From contig CAZAGD010000062.1 in NCBI GenBank assembly GCA_964484485.1, positions 1 to 6,302 on the forward strand: a stretch of DNA of 6,302 nucleotides, in the 5' to 3' direction. The DNA comes from CAZAGD01 sp964484485. GTDB taxonomy: Bacteria; Desulfobacterota; SM23-61. The notes below the pieces were generated by a model, which worked only from the letters and a program-made list of their open reading frames with translations, did not search any database and was not told the DNA's origin. A program made the translations under genes and the position numbers. Shown here one piece after another: positions 1 to 6,129 of the stretch (its first letter is position 1; each line of letters opens with the position of its first letter).

Positions 1-242
1 GTTTACAATCCATTGGCCACAATTTATTTGTTCCCTCCGAAGCTTCGGGGGAAGCCGTCCAGGGTAATCCAGGAACTGATGAATTTGGGACCATTCTCCA
101 GGGATTTTTGGAGATGTCTAACGTGGATGTGGTAGAAGAAATGATTAATATGATCATGACGCAAAGGGCCTATGAAATCGGTTCCAAAGTAATCCAGGCT
201 GGAGATGATATGCTGCATATGGCCTCCAATTTGCGGAGATAA
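1..242 (+). CDS. flgG: Flagellar distal rod protein FlgG, C-terminal part (5' end outside window)
   Basis: FlgG forms the distal rod, the drive-shaft segment that crosses the peptidoglycan and passes through the P and L rings. Only the last 79 codons are present, read from base 3 to a TAA at 240-242. The visible protein contains the FlgG signature GFLEMSNVDVVEEMI followed by an MIMTQRAYEI-type helix and a short basic end (NLRR), which together are the conserved C-terminal D0 helix of rod/hook axial proteins. Upstream of that lies the ASGEAVQGNPGTDEFGT segment that also fits FlgG. FlgF shares this fold, but the EMSNVDVVEEMI wording and the following flgA favour FlgG. The family more often has Asn where this protein has Gly just after the YEI; I attach little weight to that. 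The stop is 6 nt from the flgA start. Confidence 0.95.
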   Translation, partial: LQSIGHNLFVPSEASGEAVQGNPGTDEFGTILQGFLEMSNVDVVEEMINMIMTQRAYEIGSKVIQAGDDMLHMASNLRR

Positions 243-248
243 GGTTAA

Positions 249-995
249 ATGGTTAAGTTCAAGATTTTAAAAATATATTTGCTCCCCATTCTTTGTTCAG
301 CAATCCTGATTTATTCTTTAGGTCACACCGAAACCAAGACTGACCTCCCAAACGGTTATGCCATTGATTCAGAAAGAGTGATGGGGGTTTTAGAAGATTT
401 TTTAAAGACCCACTTAGAAAAACAAAATCGCTCAGTCAAAGTCAGCGAAATTCGCGGTTTTAAAAAAATTTTCCTACCCGAAGGAGTTCTTTCTTGGGAA
501 ATAAAACTTCCTGATAGATTCTTCCAGGGTGGCAGTATCCCGGTAACTTTAACCTTCTATATTAATGGCCGCAAAGCTCAAGATGTTAATTTTCAAGCGC
601 AAGTTGAGATTTATGCCTGGGTAGTGGTGGCTAAAAATTATTTACCCAAGCATCAGCTTATTAAAGAAAGCGATGTGCATCTTGTTTACCGGAATATTAC
701 TAAATACCCCATCGATGTGTTAACGGAGATTAACGAAGTTGTGGGGAAAAGGGCAAGTCTCCATATAAATAGTTGGGAGGTTCTACGCAAATCTATGGTG
801 GAAGTGCCCCCCTTAGTGAAAAAAGGCGACTATGTAACTCTTTTGGCCGAAAATGAGGGCTTTCGGATTACGGCCTTAGGGGAAGTGAAGGAAGAAGGAC
901 GTCAAGGAGAAATAGTGAAGGTTTTAAATATTTCCAGCAAAAAAGAGATATTTGGCCGGGTTTTGGACAGTCAGACGGTGCAGGTAGATTTTTAG
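249..995 (+). CDS. flgA: Flagellar P-ring assembly chaperone FlgA (SAF domain)
   Basis: FlgA is a periplasmic chaperone needed for FlgI to polymerise into the P ring around the rod. The 248-residue product begins with a basic stretch and a hydrophobic core (about residues 9-24) that fits a Sec signal sequence, although no clear A-x-A cleavage site follows it. Residues about 40-120 form the variable N-terminal region. A SAF-like domain spans about 123-184 (VVVAKNYLPKHQLIKESDV, then VVGKRA). The C-terminal beta domain ends in the family hallmark GRQGEIVKVLNISSKKEIFG followed by RVL and VQV (about 217-246). Length is slightly above the roughly 220 residues of the enteric protein. Start support is modest: GGAG at 235-238, inside the last codons of flgG, lies 10 nt before the ATG. 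A C6 run at 807-812 encodes part of VPPL. The position between flgG and the ring genes matches its role. Confidence 0.95.
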   Translation: MVKFKILKIYLLPILCSAILIYSLGHTETKTDLPNGYAIDSERVMGVLEDFLKTHLEKQNRSVKVSEIRGFKKIFLPEGVLSWEIKLPDRFFQGGSIPVTLTFYINGRKAQDVNFQAQVEIYAWVVVAKNYLPKHQLIKESDVHLVYRNITKYPIDVLTEINEVVGKRASLHINSWEVLRKSMVEVPPLVKKGDYVTLLAENEGFRITALGEVKEEGRQGEIVKVLNISSKKEIFGRVLDSQTVQVDF

Positions 996-1012
996 GAGGG
1001 GACATGCCTAAA
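991..1012 (+). promoter_or_regulatory. Potential hairpin presenting the flgH ribosome binding site
   Basis: A perfect 6-bp inverted repeat, TTTAGG (991-996) and CCTAAA (1007-1012), flanks a 10-nt loop AGGGGACATG holding most of the Shine-Dalgarno and the whole ATG of flgH. The arms fall on the end of flgA and codons 2-3 of flgH. The loop has a GGA (1000-1002), the core recognised by CsrA-type proteins, but a 10-nt loop is larger than the preferred hexaloop. The inverted repeat is directly visible; its folding in vivo and any protein binding are inference. It could equally expose the site rather than repress it. Confidence 0.35.
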
Positions 1013-1699
1013 TATATGGAAAAAAAATATTGCTTCATGATGCTCTTCTTGATTTTGGGGAGCTTAGGGGGGTGTATGATGAAACCATCGGCTACTTGGA
1101 AATCATCCCCTGCGCCGCTAAAACCTGTATCCCCGCTTCCTTCCCCCCCGGCGCCCATAAGTGAAGGTTCTTTGTATTCTCCCCAGATGGGCATAAATTG
1201 GTACACTGATCTCAAAGCCAGAAATGTGGGCGATATAGTAACCATAAACATTGTGGAATCAGCGAAAGCATCCAAGAATGCTTCCACAAAGACTTCCCGT
1301 AATTCTGAATTTGGAGCGAGTTGGAGCGGCGTCCTTTCCAAATTGAGTGGTAATTGGTTTGGTGATGAGCATAAAGCTTCTTTTGACAATGAATTTGAAG
1401 GAAAAGGCGAGACCACCCGCAGTTCCCAATTAAACGCTTATATTACGGCCCAAGTAATCCAAGTCTTGCCCAATGGGAATTTAGTAATTCAAGGGTCGCG
1501 CGAAGTACGGGTAAATAATGAGAACCAATATATCAATATTCAGGGAATAGTTCGGCCCGAAGATATTTCGGCCAACAATATAGTCCTCTCCACCTTTATT
1601 GCCGAGGCCAAGATTGAGCTTACTGGGCAAGGAGTTATTGCGGATAAACAAAGAGCCGGGTGGTTTACCAGAATCTTAGATTGGATTTGGCCATTTTAA
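1004..1699 (+). CDS. flgH: Flagellar L-ring lipoprotein FlgH
   Basis: FlgH assembles into the L ring, the outer-membrane bushing around the rod. The 231-residue product has a lipoprotein signal: a hydrophobic stretch (about 10-22) ending in the lipobox LGGC, with lipidated Cys24. Met25 and Met26 follow, with no Asp at +2, consistent with sorting to the outer membrane. A proline-rich linker runs over about residues 36-51 (APLKPVSPLPSPPAP). The FlgH core starts at GSLYSP (about 55-60) and includes RNVGDIVTINIVESAKASKN, a region rich in Ser, Phe and Gly, then ITAQVIQVLPNGNLVIQGSR, RPEDISANNIVLST and IADKQRAGW. It ends in Trp/Phe-rich residues, as is common for FlgH. The start is fixed by a strong Shine-Dalgarno AGGAGGGG (994-1001) that overlaps the flgA stop TAG. 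The in-frame Met5 at 1016 is too far from it. Homopolymer runs A8 (1020-1027), G6 (1067-1072) and C7 (1143-1149) lie in its first 150 nt. Confidence 0.97.
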   Translation: MPKYMEKKYCFMMLFLILGSLGGCMMKPSATWKSSPAPLKPVSPLPSPPAPISEGSLYSPQMGINWYTDLKARNVGDIVTINIVESAKASKNASTKTSRNSEFGASWSGVLSKLSGNWFGDEHKASFDNEFEGKGETTRSSQLNAYITAQVIQVLPNGNLVIQGSREVRVNNENQYINIQGIVRPEDISANNIVLSTFIAEAKIELTGQGVIADKQRAGWFTRILDWIWPF

Positions 1700-1713
1700 A
1701 TATTTATAAAATA

Positions 1714-1744
1714 GGAAGAAGAGATATGAAAAAAAGCTTTTTCC
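1714..1744 (+). promoter_or_regulatory. Potential hairpin pairing the flgI Shine-Dalgarno with early flgI codons
   Basis: GGAAGAAG (1714-1721), which includes the flgI Shine-Dalgarno, can pair with CTTTTTCC (1737-1744) in codons 4-7 of flgI. This gives 8 bp with one G-U pair and leaves a 15-nt loop that contains the ATG. A competing 12-nt palindrome AAAAAGCTTTTT lies at 1731-1742. A/T-rich signal-peptide codons such as Lys-Lys-Ser-Phe-Phe readily produce this kind of complementarity, so a regulatory role is only a possibility. Confidence 0.25.
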
Positions 1745-2913
1745 AAAGCCTAGGTCTGTTAATAATTCTTTTGATTTTTTCCGCTCCTTCCTGGGGCGCG
1801 CGTTTAAAGGATATCGCAACTTTTAAAGGAATTCGGCATAATCAATTAATCGGTTATGGGTTGGTAGTAGGCCTCAATGGTACAGGAGATAGTCCCAATG
1901 CCGAGTTTACCATCCGGTCGATCAGCAATATGCTGGAAAGAATGGGAGTCCATATTCCGCAAGAGCGGCTTAGCCAAATTCGCTTGAAAAATGTAGCTGC
2001 GGTAATAGTAACGGCCTCTTTGCCTCCTTTTGCTAAAGTGGGGAGTAGGATTGATGTGCATGTCTCTTCTCTTGCTGATGCAACTTCCTTAGCGGGTGGC
2101 ACTCTCCTTTTAACCCCGCTCATCGGCCCTGATAAACAAGTATATGCCTTAGCCCAAGGGCCCCTGGCCATTGGCGGCTTTGCTATTGCAGGAGCTTCGG
2201 GCAGTGGGGTGCAGAAAAATCATCCCACCGTCGGGATTATTACCCGCGGGGCAGTGATTGAAAGAGAAGTGCCTATTTCTCTGAGCGGGAAAAAGGAGCT
2301 GTTTCTTACCCTCTTCAATCCCGACTTTACAACCGCCGAAAAAGTTAAAGAGGCGATCAATCGCCTTTTAGGATTGAGCTATGCTTCCTGTATTGATTCG
2401 GGAACTATTCAGATAGAAGTACCTTATTCCTATCAGCAACGAGTCCCTCAGTTGATTTCCTTATTGGAGCAAATTGAAGTGACCCCAGATACAGTAGCCA
2501 AAGTAATTATAAATGAAAGAACAGGCACCTTAGTATTAGGGGAGAAAGTACGCATTTCTACCGTAGCCGTGGCGCACGGAAATTTAAATATCCAAATAAA
2601 GGAGAGATTGCGCGTCTCCCAACCCAGTTCTTTTGCTCCGCCTGCTCCCCCGGGTACGCCGCCTACGGTCATTCCTCCTCGGGAAGGCACCGGAACAATT
2701 GTTACGCCGGGATCAGCTACAGTGGTTACGCCGGAATCGAGCGTAGGAGTGAAAGAAGAGGGCAAAGGATTAGTAGTTTTATCTGAAGGGGTAGATTTAG
2801 GAGAGTTAGTGAGAGCACTCAATGCTTTAGGAGTAACTCCTCGGGATTTAATCACTATCTTGCAGAGTATTAAAGCGGCTGGCGCCTTGCAAGCGGAGCT
2901 GGAAATTCATTAG
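1726..2913 (+). CDS. flgI: Flagellar P-ring protein FlgI with proline-rich insertion
   Basis: FlgI is exported to the periplasm and polymerises in the peptidoglycan layer as the P ring, with FlgA as chaperone. The 395-residue product has a Sec signal peptide (MKK, hydrophobic core about 9-18, likely cleavage after SWGA at residue 25). The mature protein opens ARLKDIATFKG, as the family does. Conserved blocks follow in order: NQLIGYGLVVGLNGTGDS, LKNVAAVIVTASLPPFAKVG, GGTLLLTPLIGPDKQVYALA, GAVIEREVP, VIINERTGTLVLGE, VAVAHGNLNI, and the end VRALNALGVTPRDLITILQS with AGALQAELEI. An apparent insertion of about 25 residues rich in Pro (about 304-328) sits between VSQP and VVTP, making it longer than the roughly 365-residue enteric precursor. 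The start is ATG 1726, with AGGAAG (1713-1718) 7 nt ahead and the signal peptide immediately after. An in-frame ATG at 1660 would overlap flgH and bury the signal peptide. Confidence 0.97.
   Translation: MKKSFFQSLGLLIILLIFSAPSWGARLKDIATFKGIRHNQLIGYGLVVGLNGTGDSPNAEFTIRSISNMLERMGVHIPQERLSQIRLKNVAAVIVTASLPPFAKVGSRIDVHVSSLADATSLAGGTLLLTPLIGPDKQVYALAQGPLAIGGFAIAGASGSGVQKNHPTVGIITRGAVIEREVPISLSGKKELFLTLFNPDFTTAEKVKEAINRLLGLSYASCIDSGTIQIEVPYSYQQRVPQLISLLEQIEVTPDTVAKVIINERTGTLVLGEKVRISTVAVAHGNLNIQIKERLRVSQPSSFAPPAPPGTPPTVIPPREGTGTIVTPGSATVVTPESSVGVKEEGKGLVVLSEGVDLGELVRALNALGVTPRDLITILQSIKAAGALQAELEIH
2635..2734 (+). repeat. Proline-rich, repeat-bearing insertion inside flgI
   Basis: The segment encodes APPAPPGTPPTVIPP followed by a Gly/Thr-rich stretch and two VTP units. 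GTTACGCCGG occurs at 2701-2710 and again at 2725-2734, a 24-nt period, and a third TACGCCG lies at 2655-2661. The stretch looks richer in G+C than its surroundings and stays in frame. Enteric FlgI, as I recall it, has only a short Gly-rich link between its VSQP and VVTP motifs. The repeated 10-mer suggests growth by small in-frame duplications, which is inference. Confidence 0.6.
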
Positions 2914-2931
2914 AATTCAGAGTTTAAGAAA

Positions 2932-3279
2932 ATGGAAAAAGGGCCGATACAAAATATAAAAAATTTAGCCGAGAGTATTTCTGGGCCAACTAATTTGCGC
3001 CATGGGCAAAGAGATGAAGAAAAAACTAAAAAAGTTTGTCGGGAATTTGAATCTTTATTGTGGCAGCAAATTTTCAAATTAATGCGCAGCTTGACCTGGG
3101 GCGGAGCCAGGGGAAGCAGTATTTGGGCAGGTAATGAAATATACCAAACTCTTATGGAACAAGAAATGAGCAGGACTCTGGCTCACCAAAAGGGGATTGG
3201 TATAGGCGATTTTCTTTATAAACAGATAATTAAACAACAAGAAAAGATGCCCTCAAAAGCGATTATTCTTGGAGAATAG
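2932..3279 (+). CDS. flgJ: FlgJ-type rod-binding protein, single domain (no muramidase)
   Basis: The N-terminal half of FlgJ acts as a rod cap or scaffold that helps rod subunits assemble in the periplasm. The 115-residue product matches only that half: residues about 30-55 carry CREFESLLWQQIFKLMRSL, and the second block GNEIYQTLMEQEMSRTLA continues into KGIGIGDFLYKQI. It stops where enteric FlgJ (about 313 residues) would continue into its peptidoglycan hydrolase domain. Single-domain FlgJ proteins are common outside Beta- and Gammaproteobacteria, so this is probably not a truncation. The ORF ends cleanly with TAG and no hydrolase remnant follows. The ATG at 2932 is 18 nt after the flgI stop and has no good Shine-Dalgarno (only AGAG and AAG nearby), so translation may depend on ribosomes finishing flgI. 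No better in-frame start is visible. Confidence 0.9.
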   Translation: MEKGPIQNIKNLAESISGPTNLRHGQRDEEKTKKVCREFESLLWQQIFKLMRSLTWGGARGSSIWAGNEIYQTLMEQEMSRTLAHQKGIGIGDFLYKQIIKQQEKMPSKAIILGE

Positions 3280-3280
3280 T
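3262..3280 (+). promoter_or_regulatory. Potential hairpin holding the flgN Shine-Dalgarno
   Basis: ATTATTCT (3262-3269) and AGAATAGT (3273-3280) can form 8 bp, including one G-U pair, around a 3-nt loop TGG. The flgN Shine-Dalgarno GGAG (3271-3274) lies half in the loop and half in the stem. The hairpin also covers the flgJ stop codon, so a ribosome ending flgJ would melt it. That would fit translational coupling of flgN to flgJ. The pairing is visible in the sequence; the role is inference. Confidence 0.35.
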
Positions 3281-3282
3281 TA

Positions 3283-3750
3283 ATGACCACAACGGCAGCC
3301 CAATGGGCAGGTTTAGAAAAATTGATGGCCGAAGAAATAAGTGAGTATCATGCCTTGATCCAAGAGATAAAAGAGGAAGCTAAATATCTGAGGGAGAATG
3401 ACCTCACCTCTCTTATGAAATCTGTTAACCGCATGGAAAAGCAAAGGGAGATATTATTAAAAATAAACGAAAAGATTCGCGAAGAATTGAAAAAGGTAAA
3501 AGAAACTACTCCCCTTCCCTGCTCAGTATCTATTTTCCAAAAAGTGCAGAAGCACGAAAAAGAGATTATGTCTCTCCAAGAGCTCGCGCGCATGTTAAAC
3601 CTGCAAAATAAGAGTTTTCTTCAAGAAATCCTGGGATATTGGAAAGAAATTTTAGGCATGATAGCTTCGTCTGGTAAGGCTGAAACATATGCCGGGGCAG
3701 GCGCAAAAAATCACCCAAGCAATCCTTGCTTTTTAAATCGACAGGTGTAA
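3283..3750 (+). CDS. flgN: FlgN-like export chaperone for FlgK/FlgL
   Basis: FlgN is the cytoplasmic chaperone that binds the hook-filament junction proteins FlgK and FlgL and delivers them to the flagellar export gate. The 155-residue product has no signal peptide and is mostly charged amphipathic helix. One long helix covers about residues 9-74, with the family-like pattern LEKLMAEEISEYHALIQEIK, then LTSLMKSVNRMEKQREIL. A short break (PLPCSV) is followed by a second helix, about 85-127. The C-terminal tail is flexible and Gly/Ala/Asn/Pro-rich (about 131-155). FlgN sequences diverge strongly, so the call rests on length, helical pattern and position directly before flgK and flgL. The start has GGAG (3271-3274) 8 nt upstream, formed by the last codons of flgJ, 3 nt after the flgJ stop. 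A FliT-like chaperone is the main alternative, but the context favours FlgN. Confidence 0.8.
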   Translation: MTTTAAQWAGLEKLMAEEISEYHALIQEIKEEAKYLRENDLTSLMKSVNRMEKQREILLKINEKIREELKKVKETTPLPCSVSIFQKVQKHEKEIMSLQELARMLNLQNKSFLQEILGYWKEILGMIASSGKAETYAGAGAKNHPSNPCFLNRQV

Positions 3751-3752
3751 GA

Positions 3753-5204
3753 ATGTCTGGAGTAAGCGGTGTATTTAATATTGCTAAAGGGGCTTTGCAG
3801 GCTCAATTATTATCTCTGCAAGTGGCTAGTCATAATTTAGCCAATGTAAATACCCCTGGGTATACACGCCAAATCGCCTTATTAGAAACGCAACCATCAG
3901 CTTCTACAGGCCGGCTAAATTTAGGCCTGGGTGTAAACGTGGCCTCAATAACCCAGGCTGTAGATATTTATACTACGCAAACCATCCATAGAAATATTGC
4001 TGATCTTTCCGAGAGCGATACCAAAGCTTCAATTTTAAATTATATCGAGAGTCTTTTTAATGATACTTCAGGCACAGGCCTCGCTCAGGCCTTGAGTGAG
4101 TTTTGGAAGGCCTGGCATGACTTGGCTAATAATCCGAGCGGAATTGGTGAACGTACTTCTCTTTTAGGAAAAGCGGAGAATTTATGTAGTTTTTTCCATT
4201 CGTTACGAAATAACCTGAGTCAAATTATTGATCAGGCCAATGCCAGTATTACCATCGCTCTGCAAGAGGTAAATGTAATCACTTCCCAAATTGCTAAATT
4301 AAATGGGAAAATCCTGGAAGCCGAATCTGCCGGAGCCGTGGCTAATGATCTACGTGATCAAAGGAACATTCTATTAGAAAAATTATCTAATTATGTGGGG
4401 AATGTATACTTGGAAGATGAGAATGGAGGGCTTAAAATTTGGGGTGGCCAAGGTCTAAGATTAGTTGATGGCCTGGAATATTGGGAATTAGAAAGTGCTG
4501 ACGGACAAATATTTTGGAATGATATTCCCGTAGATATTAGTAAGAGGTTGACCGGTGGGAAGATCGGAGGTTGGTTAGATATTCGAGATGAAATAGTTCC
4601 GCAATATATAGCTAACCTTGATGAATTGGCCGGCACGCTCATCGCCCAGGTGAACGCGCGGCATTTTGATGGCTACACCTTGGAGGGAGAAACAGGAAAA
4701 TATTTCTTCAAAAATTTCCAAACTGCTCCAGAGTTGCCCACCCCCTCGGACTATACCAATGCCGCGGCCTACATCCAATTGAGCACAGACGTCCTGGGGA
4801 ATCCGCGTAATATAGCGGCTGGAGGGAGCACAGGCGATCCGGGAGATAATGAAAATGCTTTAAAAATATTAAATATCCAAAATGATGGTACTAACTCCAT
4901 TACTAAATGGGTATATAGCCAACGGGGAGATTCGCGCACGAGCAATACCTTAAATGCTACTTTAGAGCATTATTACCATAACCTCATCGGGGAGATAGGC
5001 CTTTTAACTGAACAGATGCAACAAAAGAAGGAATTTATGCAGACATTTTTAGATCAATTAAGAACAGTGCGTGATTCTGTCTCCGGGATAAACATAGATG
5101 AAGAGTTAGTAGAAGTAATGAAAATTCAGCGGGCTTTTGAAGCTGCTTCTAAATTAATTTCCGTTGCTGATCAAATGCTGCAAAGTTTATTGGAGATTAG
5201 ATAA
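3753..5204 (+). CDS. flgK: Flagellar hook-associated protein 1, FlgK
   Basis: FlgK (HAP1) is exported through the flagellar channel and forms the first layer of the junction between hook and filament. The 483-residue product has the conserved N-terminal rod/hook motif VASHNLANVNTPGYTRQ (about 24-40), preceded by the FNIAKGALQAQ helix. Helical D1 segments follow, including LAQALSEFWKAWHDLANNPS and ANDLRDQRNILLEKLS. The middle (about 240-400) is variable, and the C-terminal block SVSGINIDEELVEVMKIQRA with FEAASKLISVADQML (about 442-477) is the D0 helix. Length is at the short end of the family but complete. The start is ATG 3753: AGGTG (3743-3747) is 5 nt upstream and the protein then begins MSGVSGVF. 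The in-frame ATG at 3726 would overlap the end of flgN and add nine residues atypical for an axial protein. It starts 2 nt after the flgN stop. Confidence 0.97.
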   Translation: MSGVSGVFNIAKGALQAQLLSLQVASHNLANVNTPGYTRQIALLETQPSASTGRLNLGLGVNVASITQAVDIYTTQTIHRNIADLSESDTKASILNYIESLFNDTSGTGLAQALSEFWKAWHDLANNPSGIGERTSLLGKAENLCSFFHSLRNNLSQIIDQANASITIALQEVNVITSQIAKLNGKILEAESAGAVANDLRDQRNILLEKLSNYVGNVYLEDENGGLKIWGGQGLRLVDGLEYWELESADGQIFWNDIPVDISKRLTGGKIGGWLDIRDEIVPQYIANLDELAGTLIAQVNARHFDGYTLEGETGKYFFKNFQTAPELPTPSDYTNAAAYIQLSTDVLGNPRNIAAGGSTGDPGDNENALKILNIQNDGTNSITKWVYSQRGDSRTSNTLNATLEHYYHNLIGEIGLLTEQMQQKKEFMQTFLDQLRTVRDSVSGINIDEELVEVMKIQRAFEAASKLISVADQMLQSLLEIR

Positions 5205-5206
5205 CA

Positions 5207-6088
5207 ATGCGCGTAGCTACCAGGACTATATACTATAACTTACAAAAGAAACTCCTTTCTTTGGAAGAAAAACAGCAAAAGATAAATGAACAGATAGCCT
5301 CGGGAAAGATAGTTAATAAGCCATCAGATAATCCCCTGGCCACGATAAATGTTCTCCACTTAAGGACGGCTTGGTCACAAGTGCAACAATACCAGCGCAA
5401 TATGGAAACGACCAAAACCTGGTTAAATTTAACAGAATCGGCGTTACAGCAGACCGAAGAATTAATTGGTAGGGCTAAGGAAATTGCTACGCAGATGGCC
5501 AGCGATACGCAAAATGCATCCACCAGAGTCCTGGCCGCTAAAGAAGTAGAGCAACTCTTAGAGCAAGCTATTTCTTTAGCTAACACCGATTTAGGGGGGA
5601 AATATATTTTTGCCGGCTATAAAGTTAATACCGTTCCTTTTTCCAAGGTGGGTGAAACCGTTCAATATAATGGCGATACTAATAACATTCAAATTCCCAT
5701 TGGCCAAGGGGAGACTCTGCTAATCAACAAAGATGGTCAAACTGCTTTTATGGAATCCAATATTTTTACTGTATTAGGAGCTCTCCAAACGGCCCTGGAA
5801 AATAACCAGACAGCAGAAATTCGCCAGCAGCTGGAAAATTTGCAAGAGGTAGCAGATCATTTTAATAATCAAATAGTTGATATTGGTTCGCGGTTGAATC
5901 GCCTGGAAGCTAAACAAAATATTCTTAAAGACTTGGATCTTTTCTTTCAAGAGAGAATTTCAGCAGAAGAAGATGCGGATATTTCCGCTTTAGTTGTGGA
6001 TTTAAAGGCTAAAGAATTGGCCTATCAGGCGGCCCTACTCTCTTCAGTAAAAATCCATGAATTAACTTTATTAAATTATTTGCGTTAA
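5207..6088 (+). CDS. flgL: Flagellar hook-associated protein 3, FlgL
   Basis: FlgL (HAP3) is the second junction layer, linking FlgK to flagellin, and it resembles flagellin at both ends. The 293-residue product begins MRVATRTIYYNLQKKL and carries the family hallmark SGKIVNKPSDNPLA (about 32-45). A long helix follows, then LANTDLGGKYIFAGYK (about 124-139), the segment that separates FlgL from flagellin. After a short beta-rich domain, C-terminal helices run from RLNRLEAKQNIL to ELAYQAALLSSVKIHEL and end in LLNYLR, matching the usual FlgL end. Size is ordinary for the non-enteric family. It starts 2 nt after the flgK stop; GGAG (5192-5195) in the last flgK codons is 11 nt from the ATG, a long spacing. 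The tight junction points to coupled, near-equal production of FlgK and FlgL, both clients of the adjacent chaperone. Confidence 0.96.
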   Translation: MRVATRTIYYNLQKKLLSLEEKQQKINEQIASGKIVNKPSDNPLATINVLHLRTAWSQVQQYQRNMETTKTWLNLTESALQQTEELIGRAKEIATQMASDTQNASTRVLAAKEVEQLLEQAISLANTDLGGKYIFAGYKVNTVPFSKVGETVQYNGDTNNIQIPIGQGETLLINKDGQTAFMESNIFTVLGALQTALENNQTAEIRQQLENLQEVADHFNNQIVDIGSRLNRLEAKQNILKDLDLFFQERISAEEDADISALVVDLKAKELAYQAALLSSVKIHELTLLNYLR

Positions 6089-6103
6089 ATTAAATAGAGC
6101 AGT

Positions 6104-6129
6104 CATTTTTGCCAGGGAGGGTGAAAATG
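6104..6129 (+). promoter_or_regulatory. Predicted CsrA-binding hairpin over the csrA ribosome binding site and start codon
   Basis: CATTTTTGCC (6104-6113) can pair with GGTGAAAATG (6120-6129) over 10 bp: eight Watson-Crick pairs and two adjacent G-U pairs. The hexaloop is AGGGAG (6114-6119). The published CsrA SELEX consensus places ARGGAU as a hexaloop on a short stem; this loop matches five of six positions. The loop is the core of the csrA Shine-Dalgarno (GGAGG 6116-6120), and the 3' arm contains the ATG, so folding plus CsrA binding would block initiation. A second CAGGAA with a GGA at 6143-6145, 27 nt downstream inside codons 5-7, could be a second contact. The structure is read from sequence; autoregulation is inferred from the known behaviour of E. 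coli csrA. Confidence 0.6.

Noticed and set aside
42..55. Inverted repeat GCTTC-GGGG-GAAGC in flgG, considered as a terminator
   Set aside because: The stem is only 5 bp, no T-run follows, and it lies in conserved FlgG coding sequence (EASGEA).
868..1416. A 182-codon open frame on the minus strand across flgA and flgH
   Set aside because: It lies wholly opposite two well-identified genes, shows no recognisable domain, and its Pro/Ser-rich translation is what antisense of these genes gives. The other minus-strand frames (24-218, 1846-2061, 1854-2171, 2448-2855, 3348-3593, 4391-4642, 4575-4778, 5233-5586) were dropped for the same reason.
1681..1710. Possible sigma70 promoter before flgI (TATAAA at 1705-1710)
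   Set aside because: The only candidate -35 (TTGGAT, 1681-1686) matches three of six positions. A TATAAA in A/T-rich spacer DNA inside an operon is expected by chance.
1660..1725. Upstream in-frame ATG for flgI
   Set aside because: It would overlap flgH by 40 nt, has no ribosome binding site, and places 22 extra residues before a clear signal peptide. ATG 1726 has a good Shine-Dalgarno.
2932..3279. flgJ as a truncated pseudogene
   Set aside because: The rod-binding domain is intact, the stop is clean, flgN follows after 3 nt with no hydrolase remnant, and single-domain FlgJ is normal in many phyla.
3726..3752. Upstream in-frame ATG for flgK
   Set aside because: It overlaps flgN and has no Shine-Dalgarno. 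The ATG at 3753 has AGGTG at the right distance and gives a typical FlgK N-terminus.
3740..3757. GACA-N10-TGTC around the flgK start, and ATTG-N12-CAAT around the flgL start (5189-5208)
   Set aside because: Four-base stems with 10-12 nt loops are common by chance, and the flgK loop has no GGA.
6062..6112. Possible promoter before csrA, either sigma70 (TTAACT ... TTAAAT) or sigma54-like (TTTTTGC)
   Set aside because: The sigma70 boxes match four of six each. For sigma54, the GG that should precede the GC by 10 nt is absent (GC instead). Neither is convincing.
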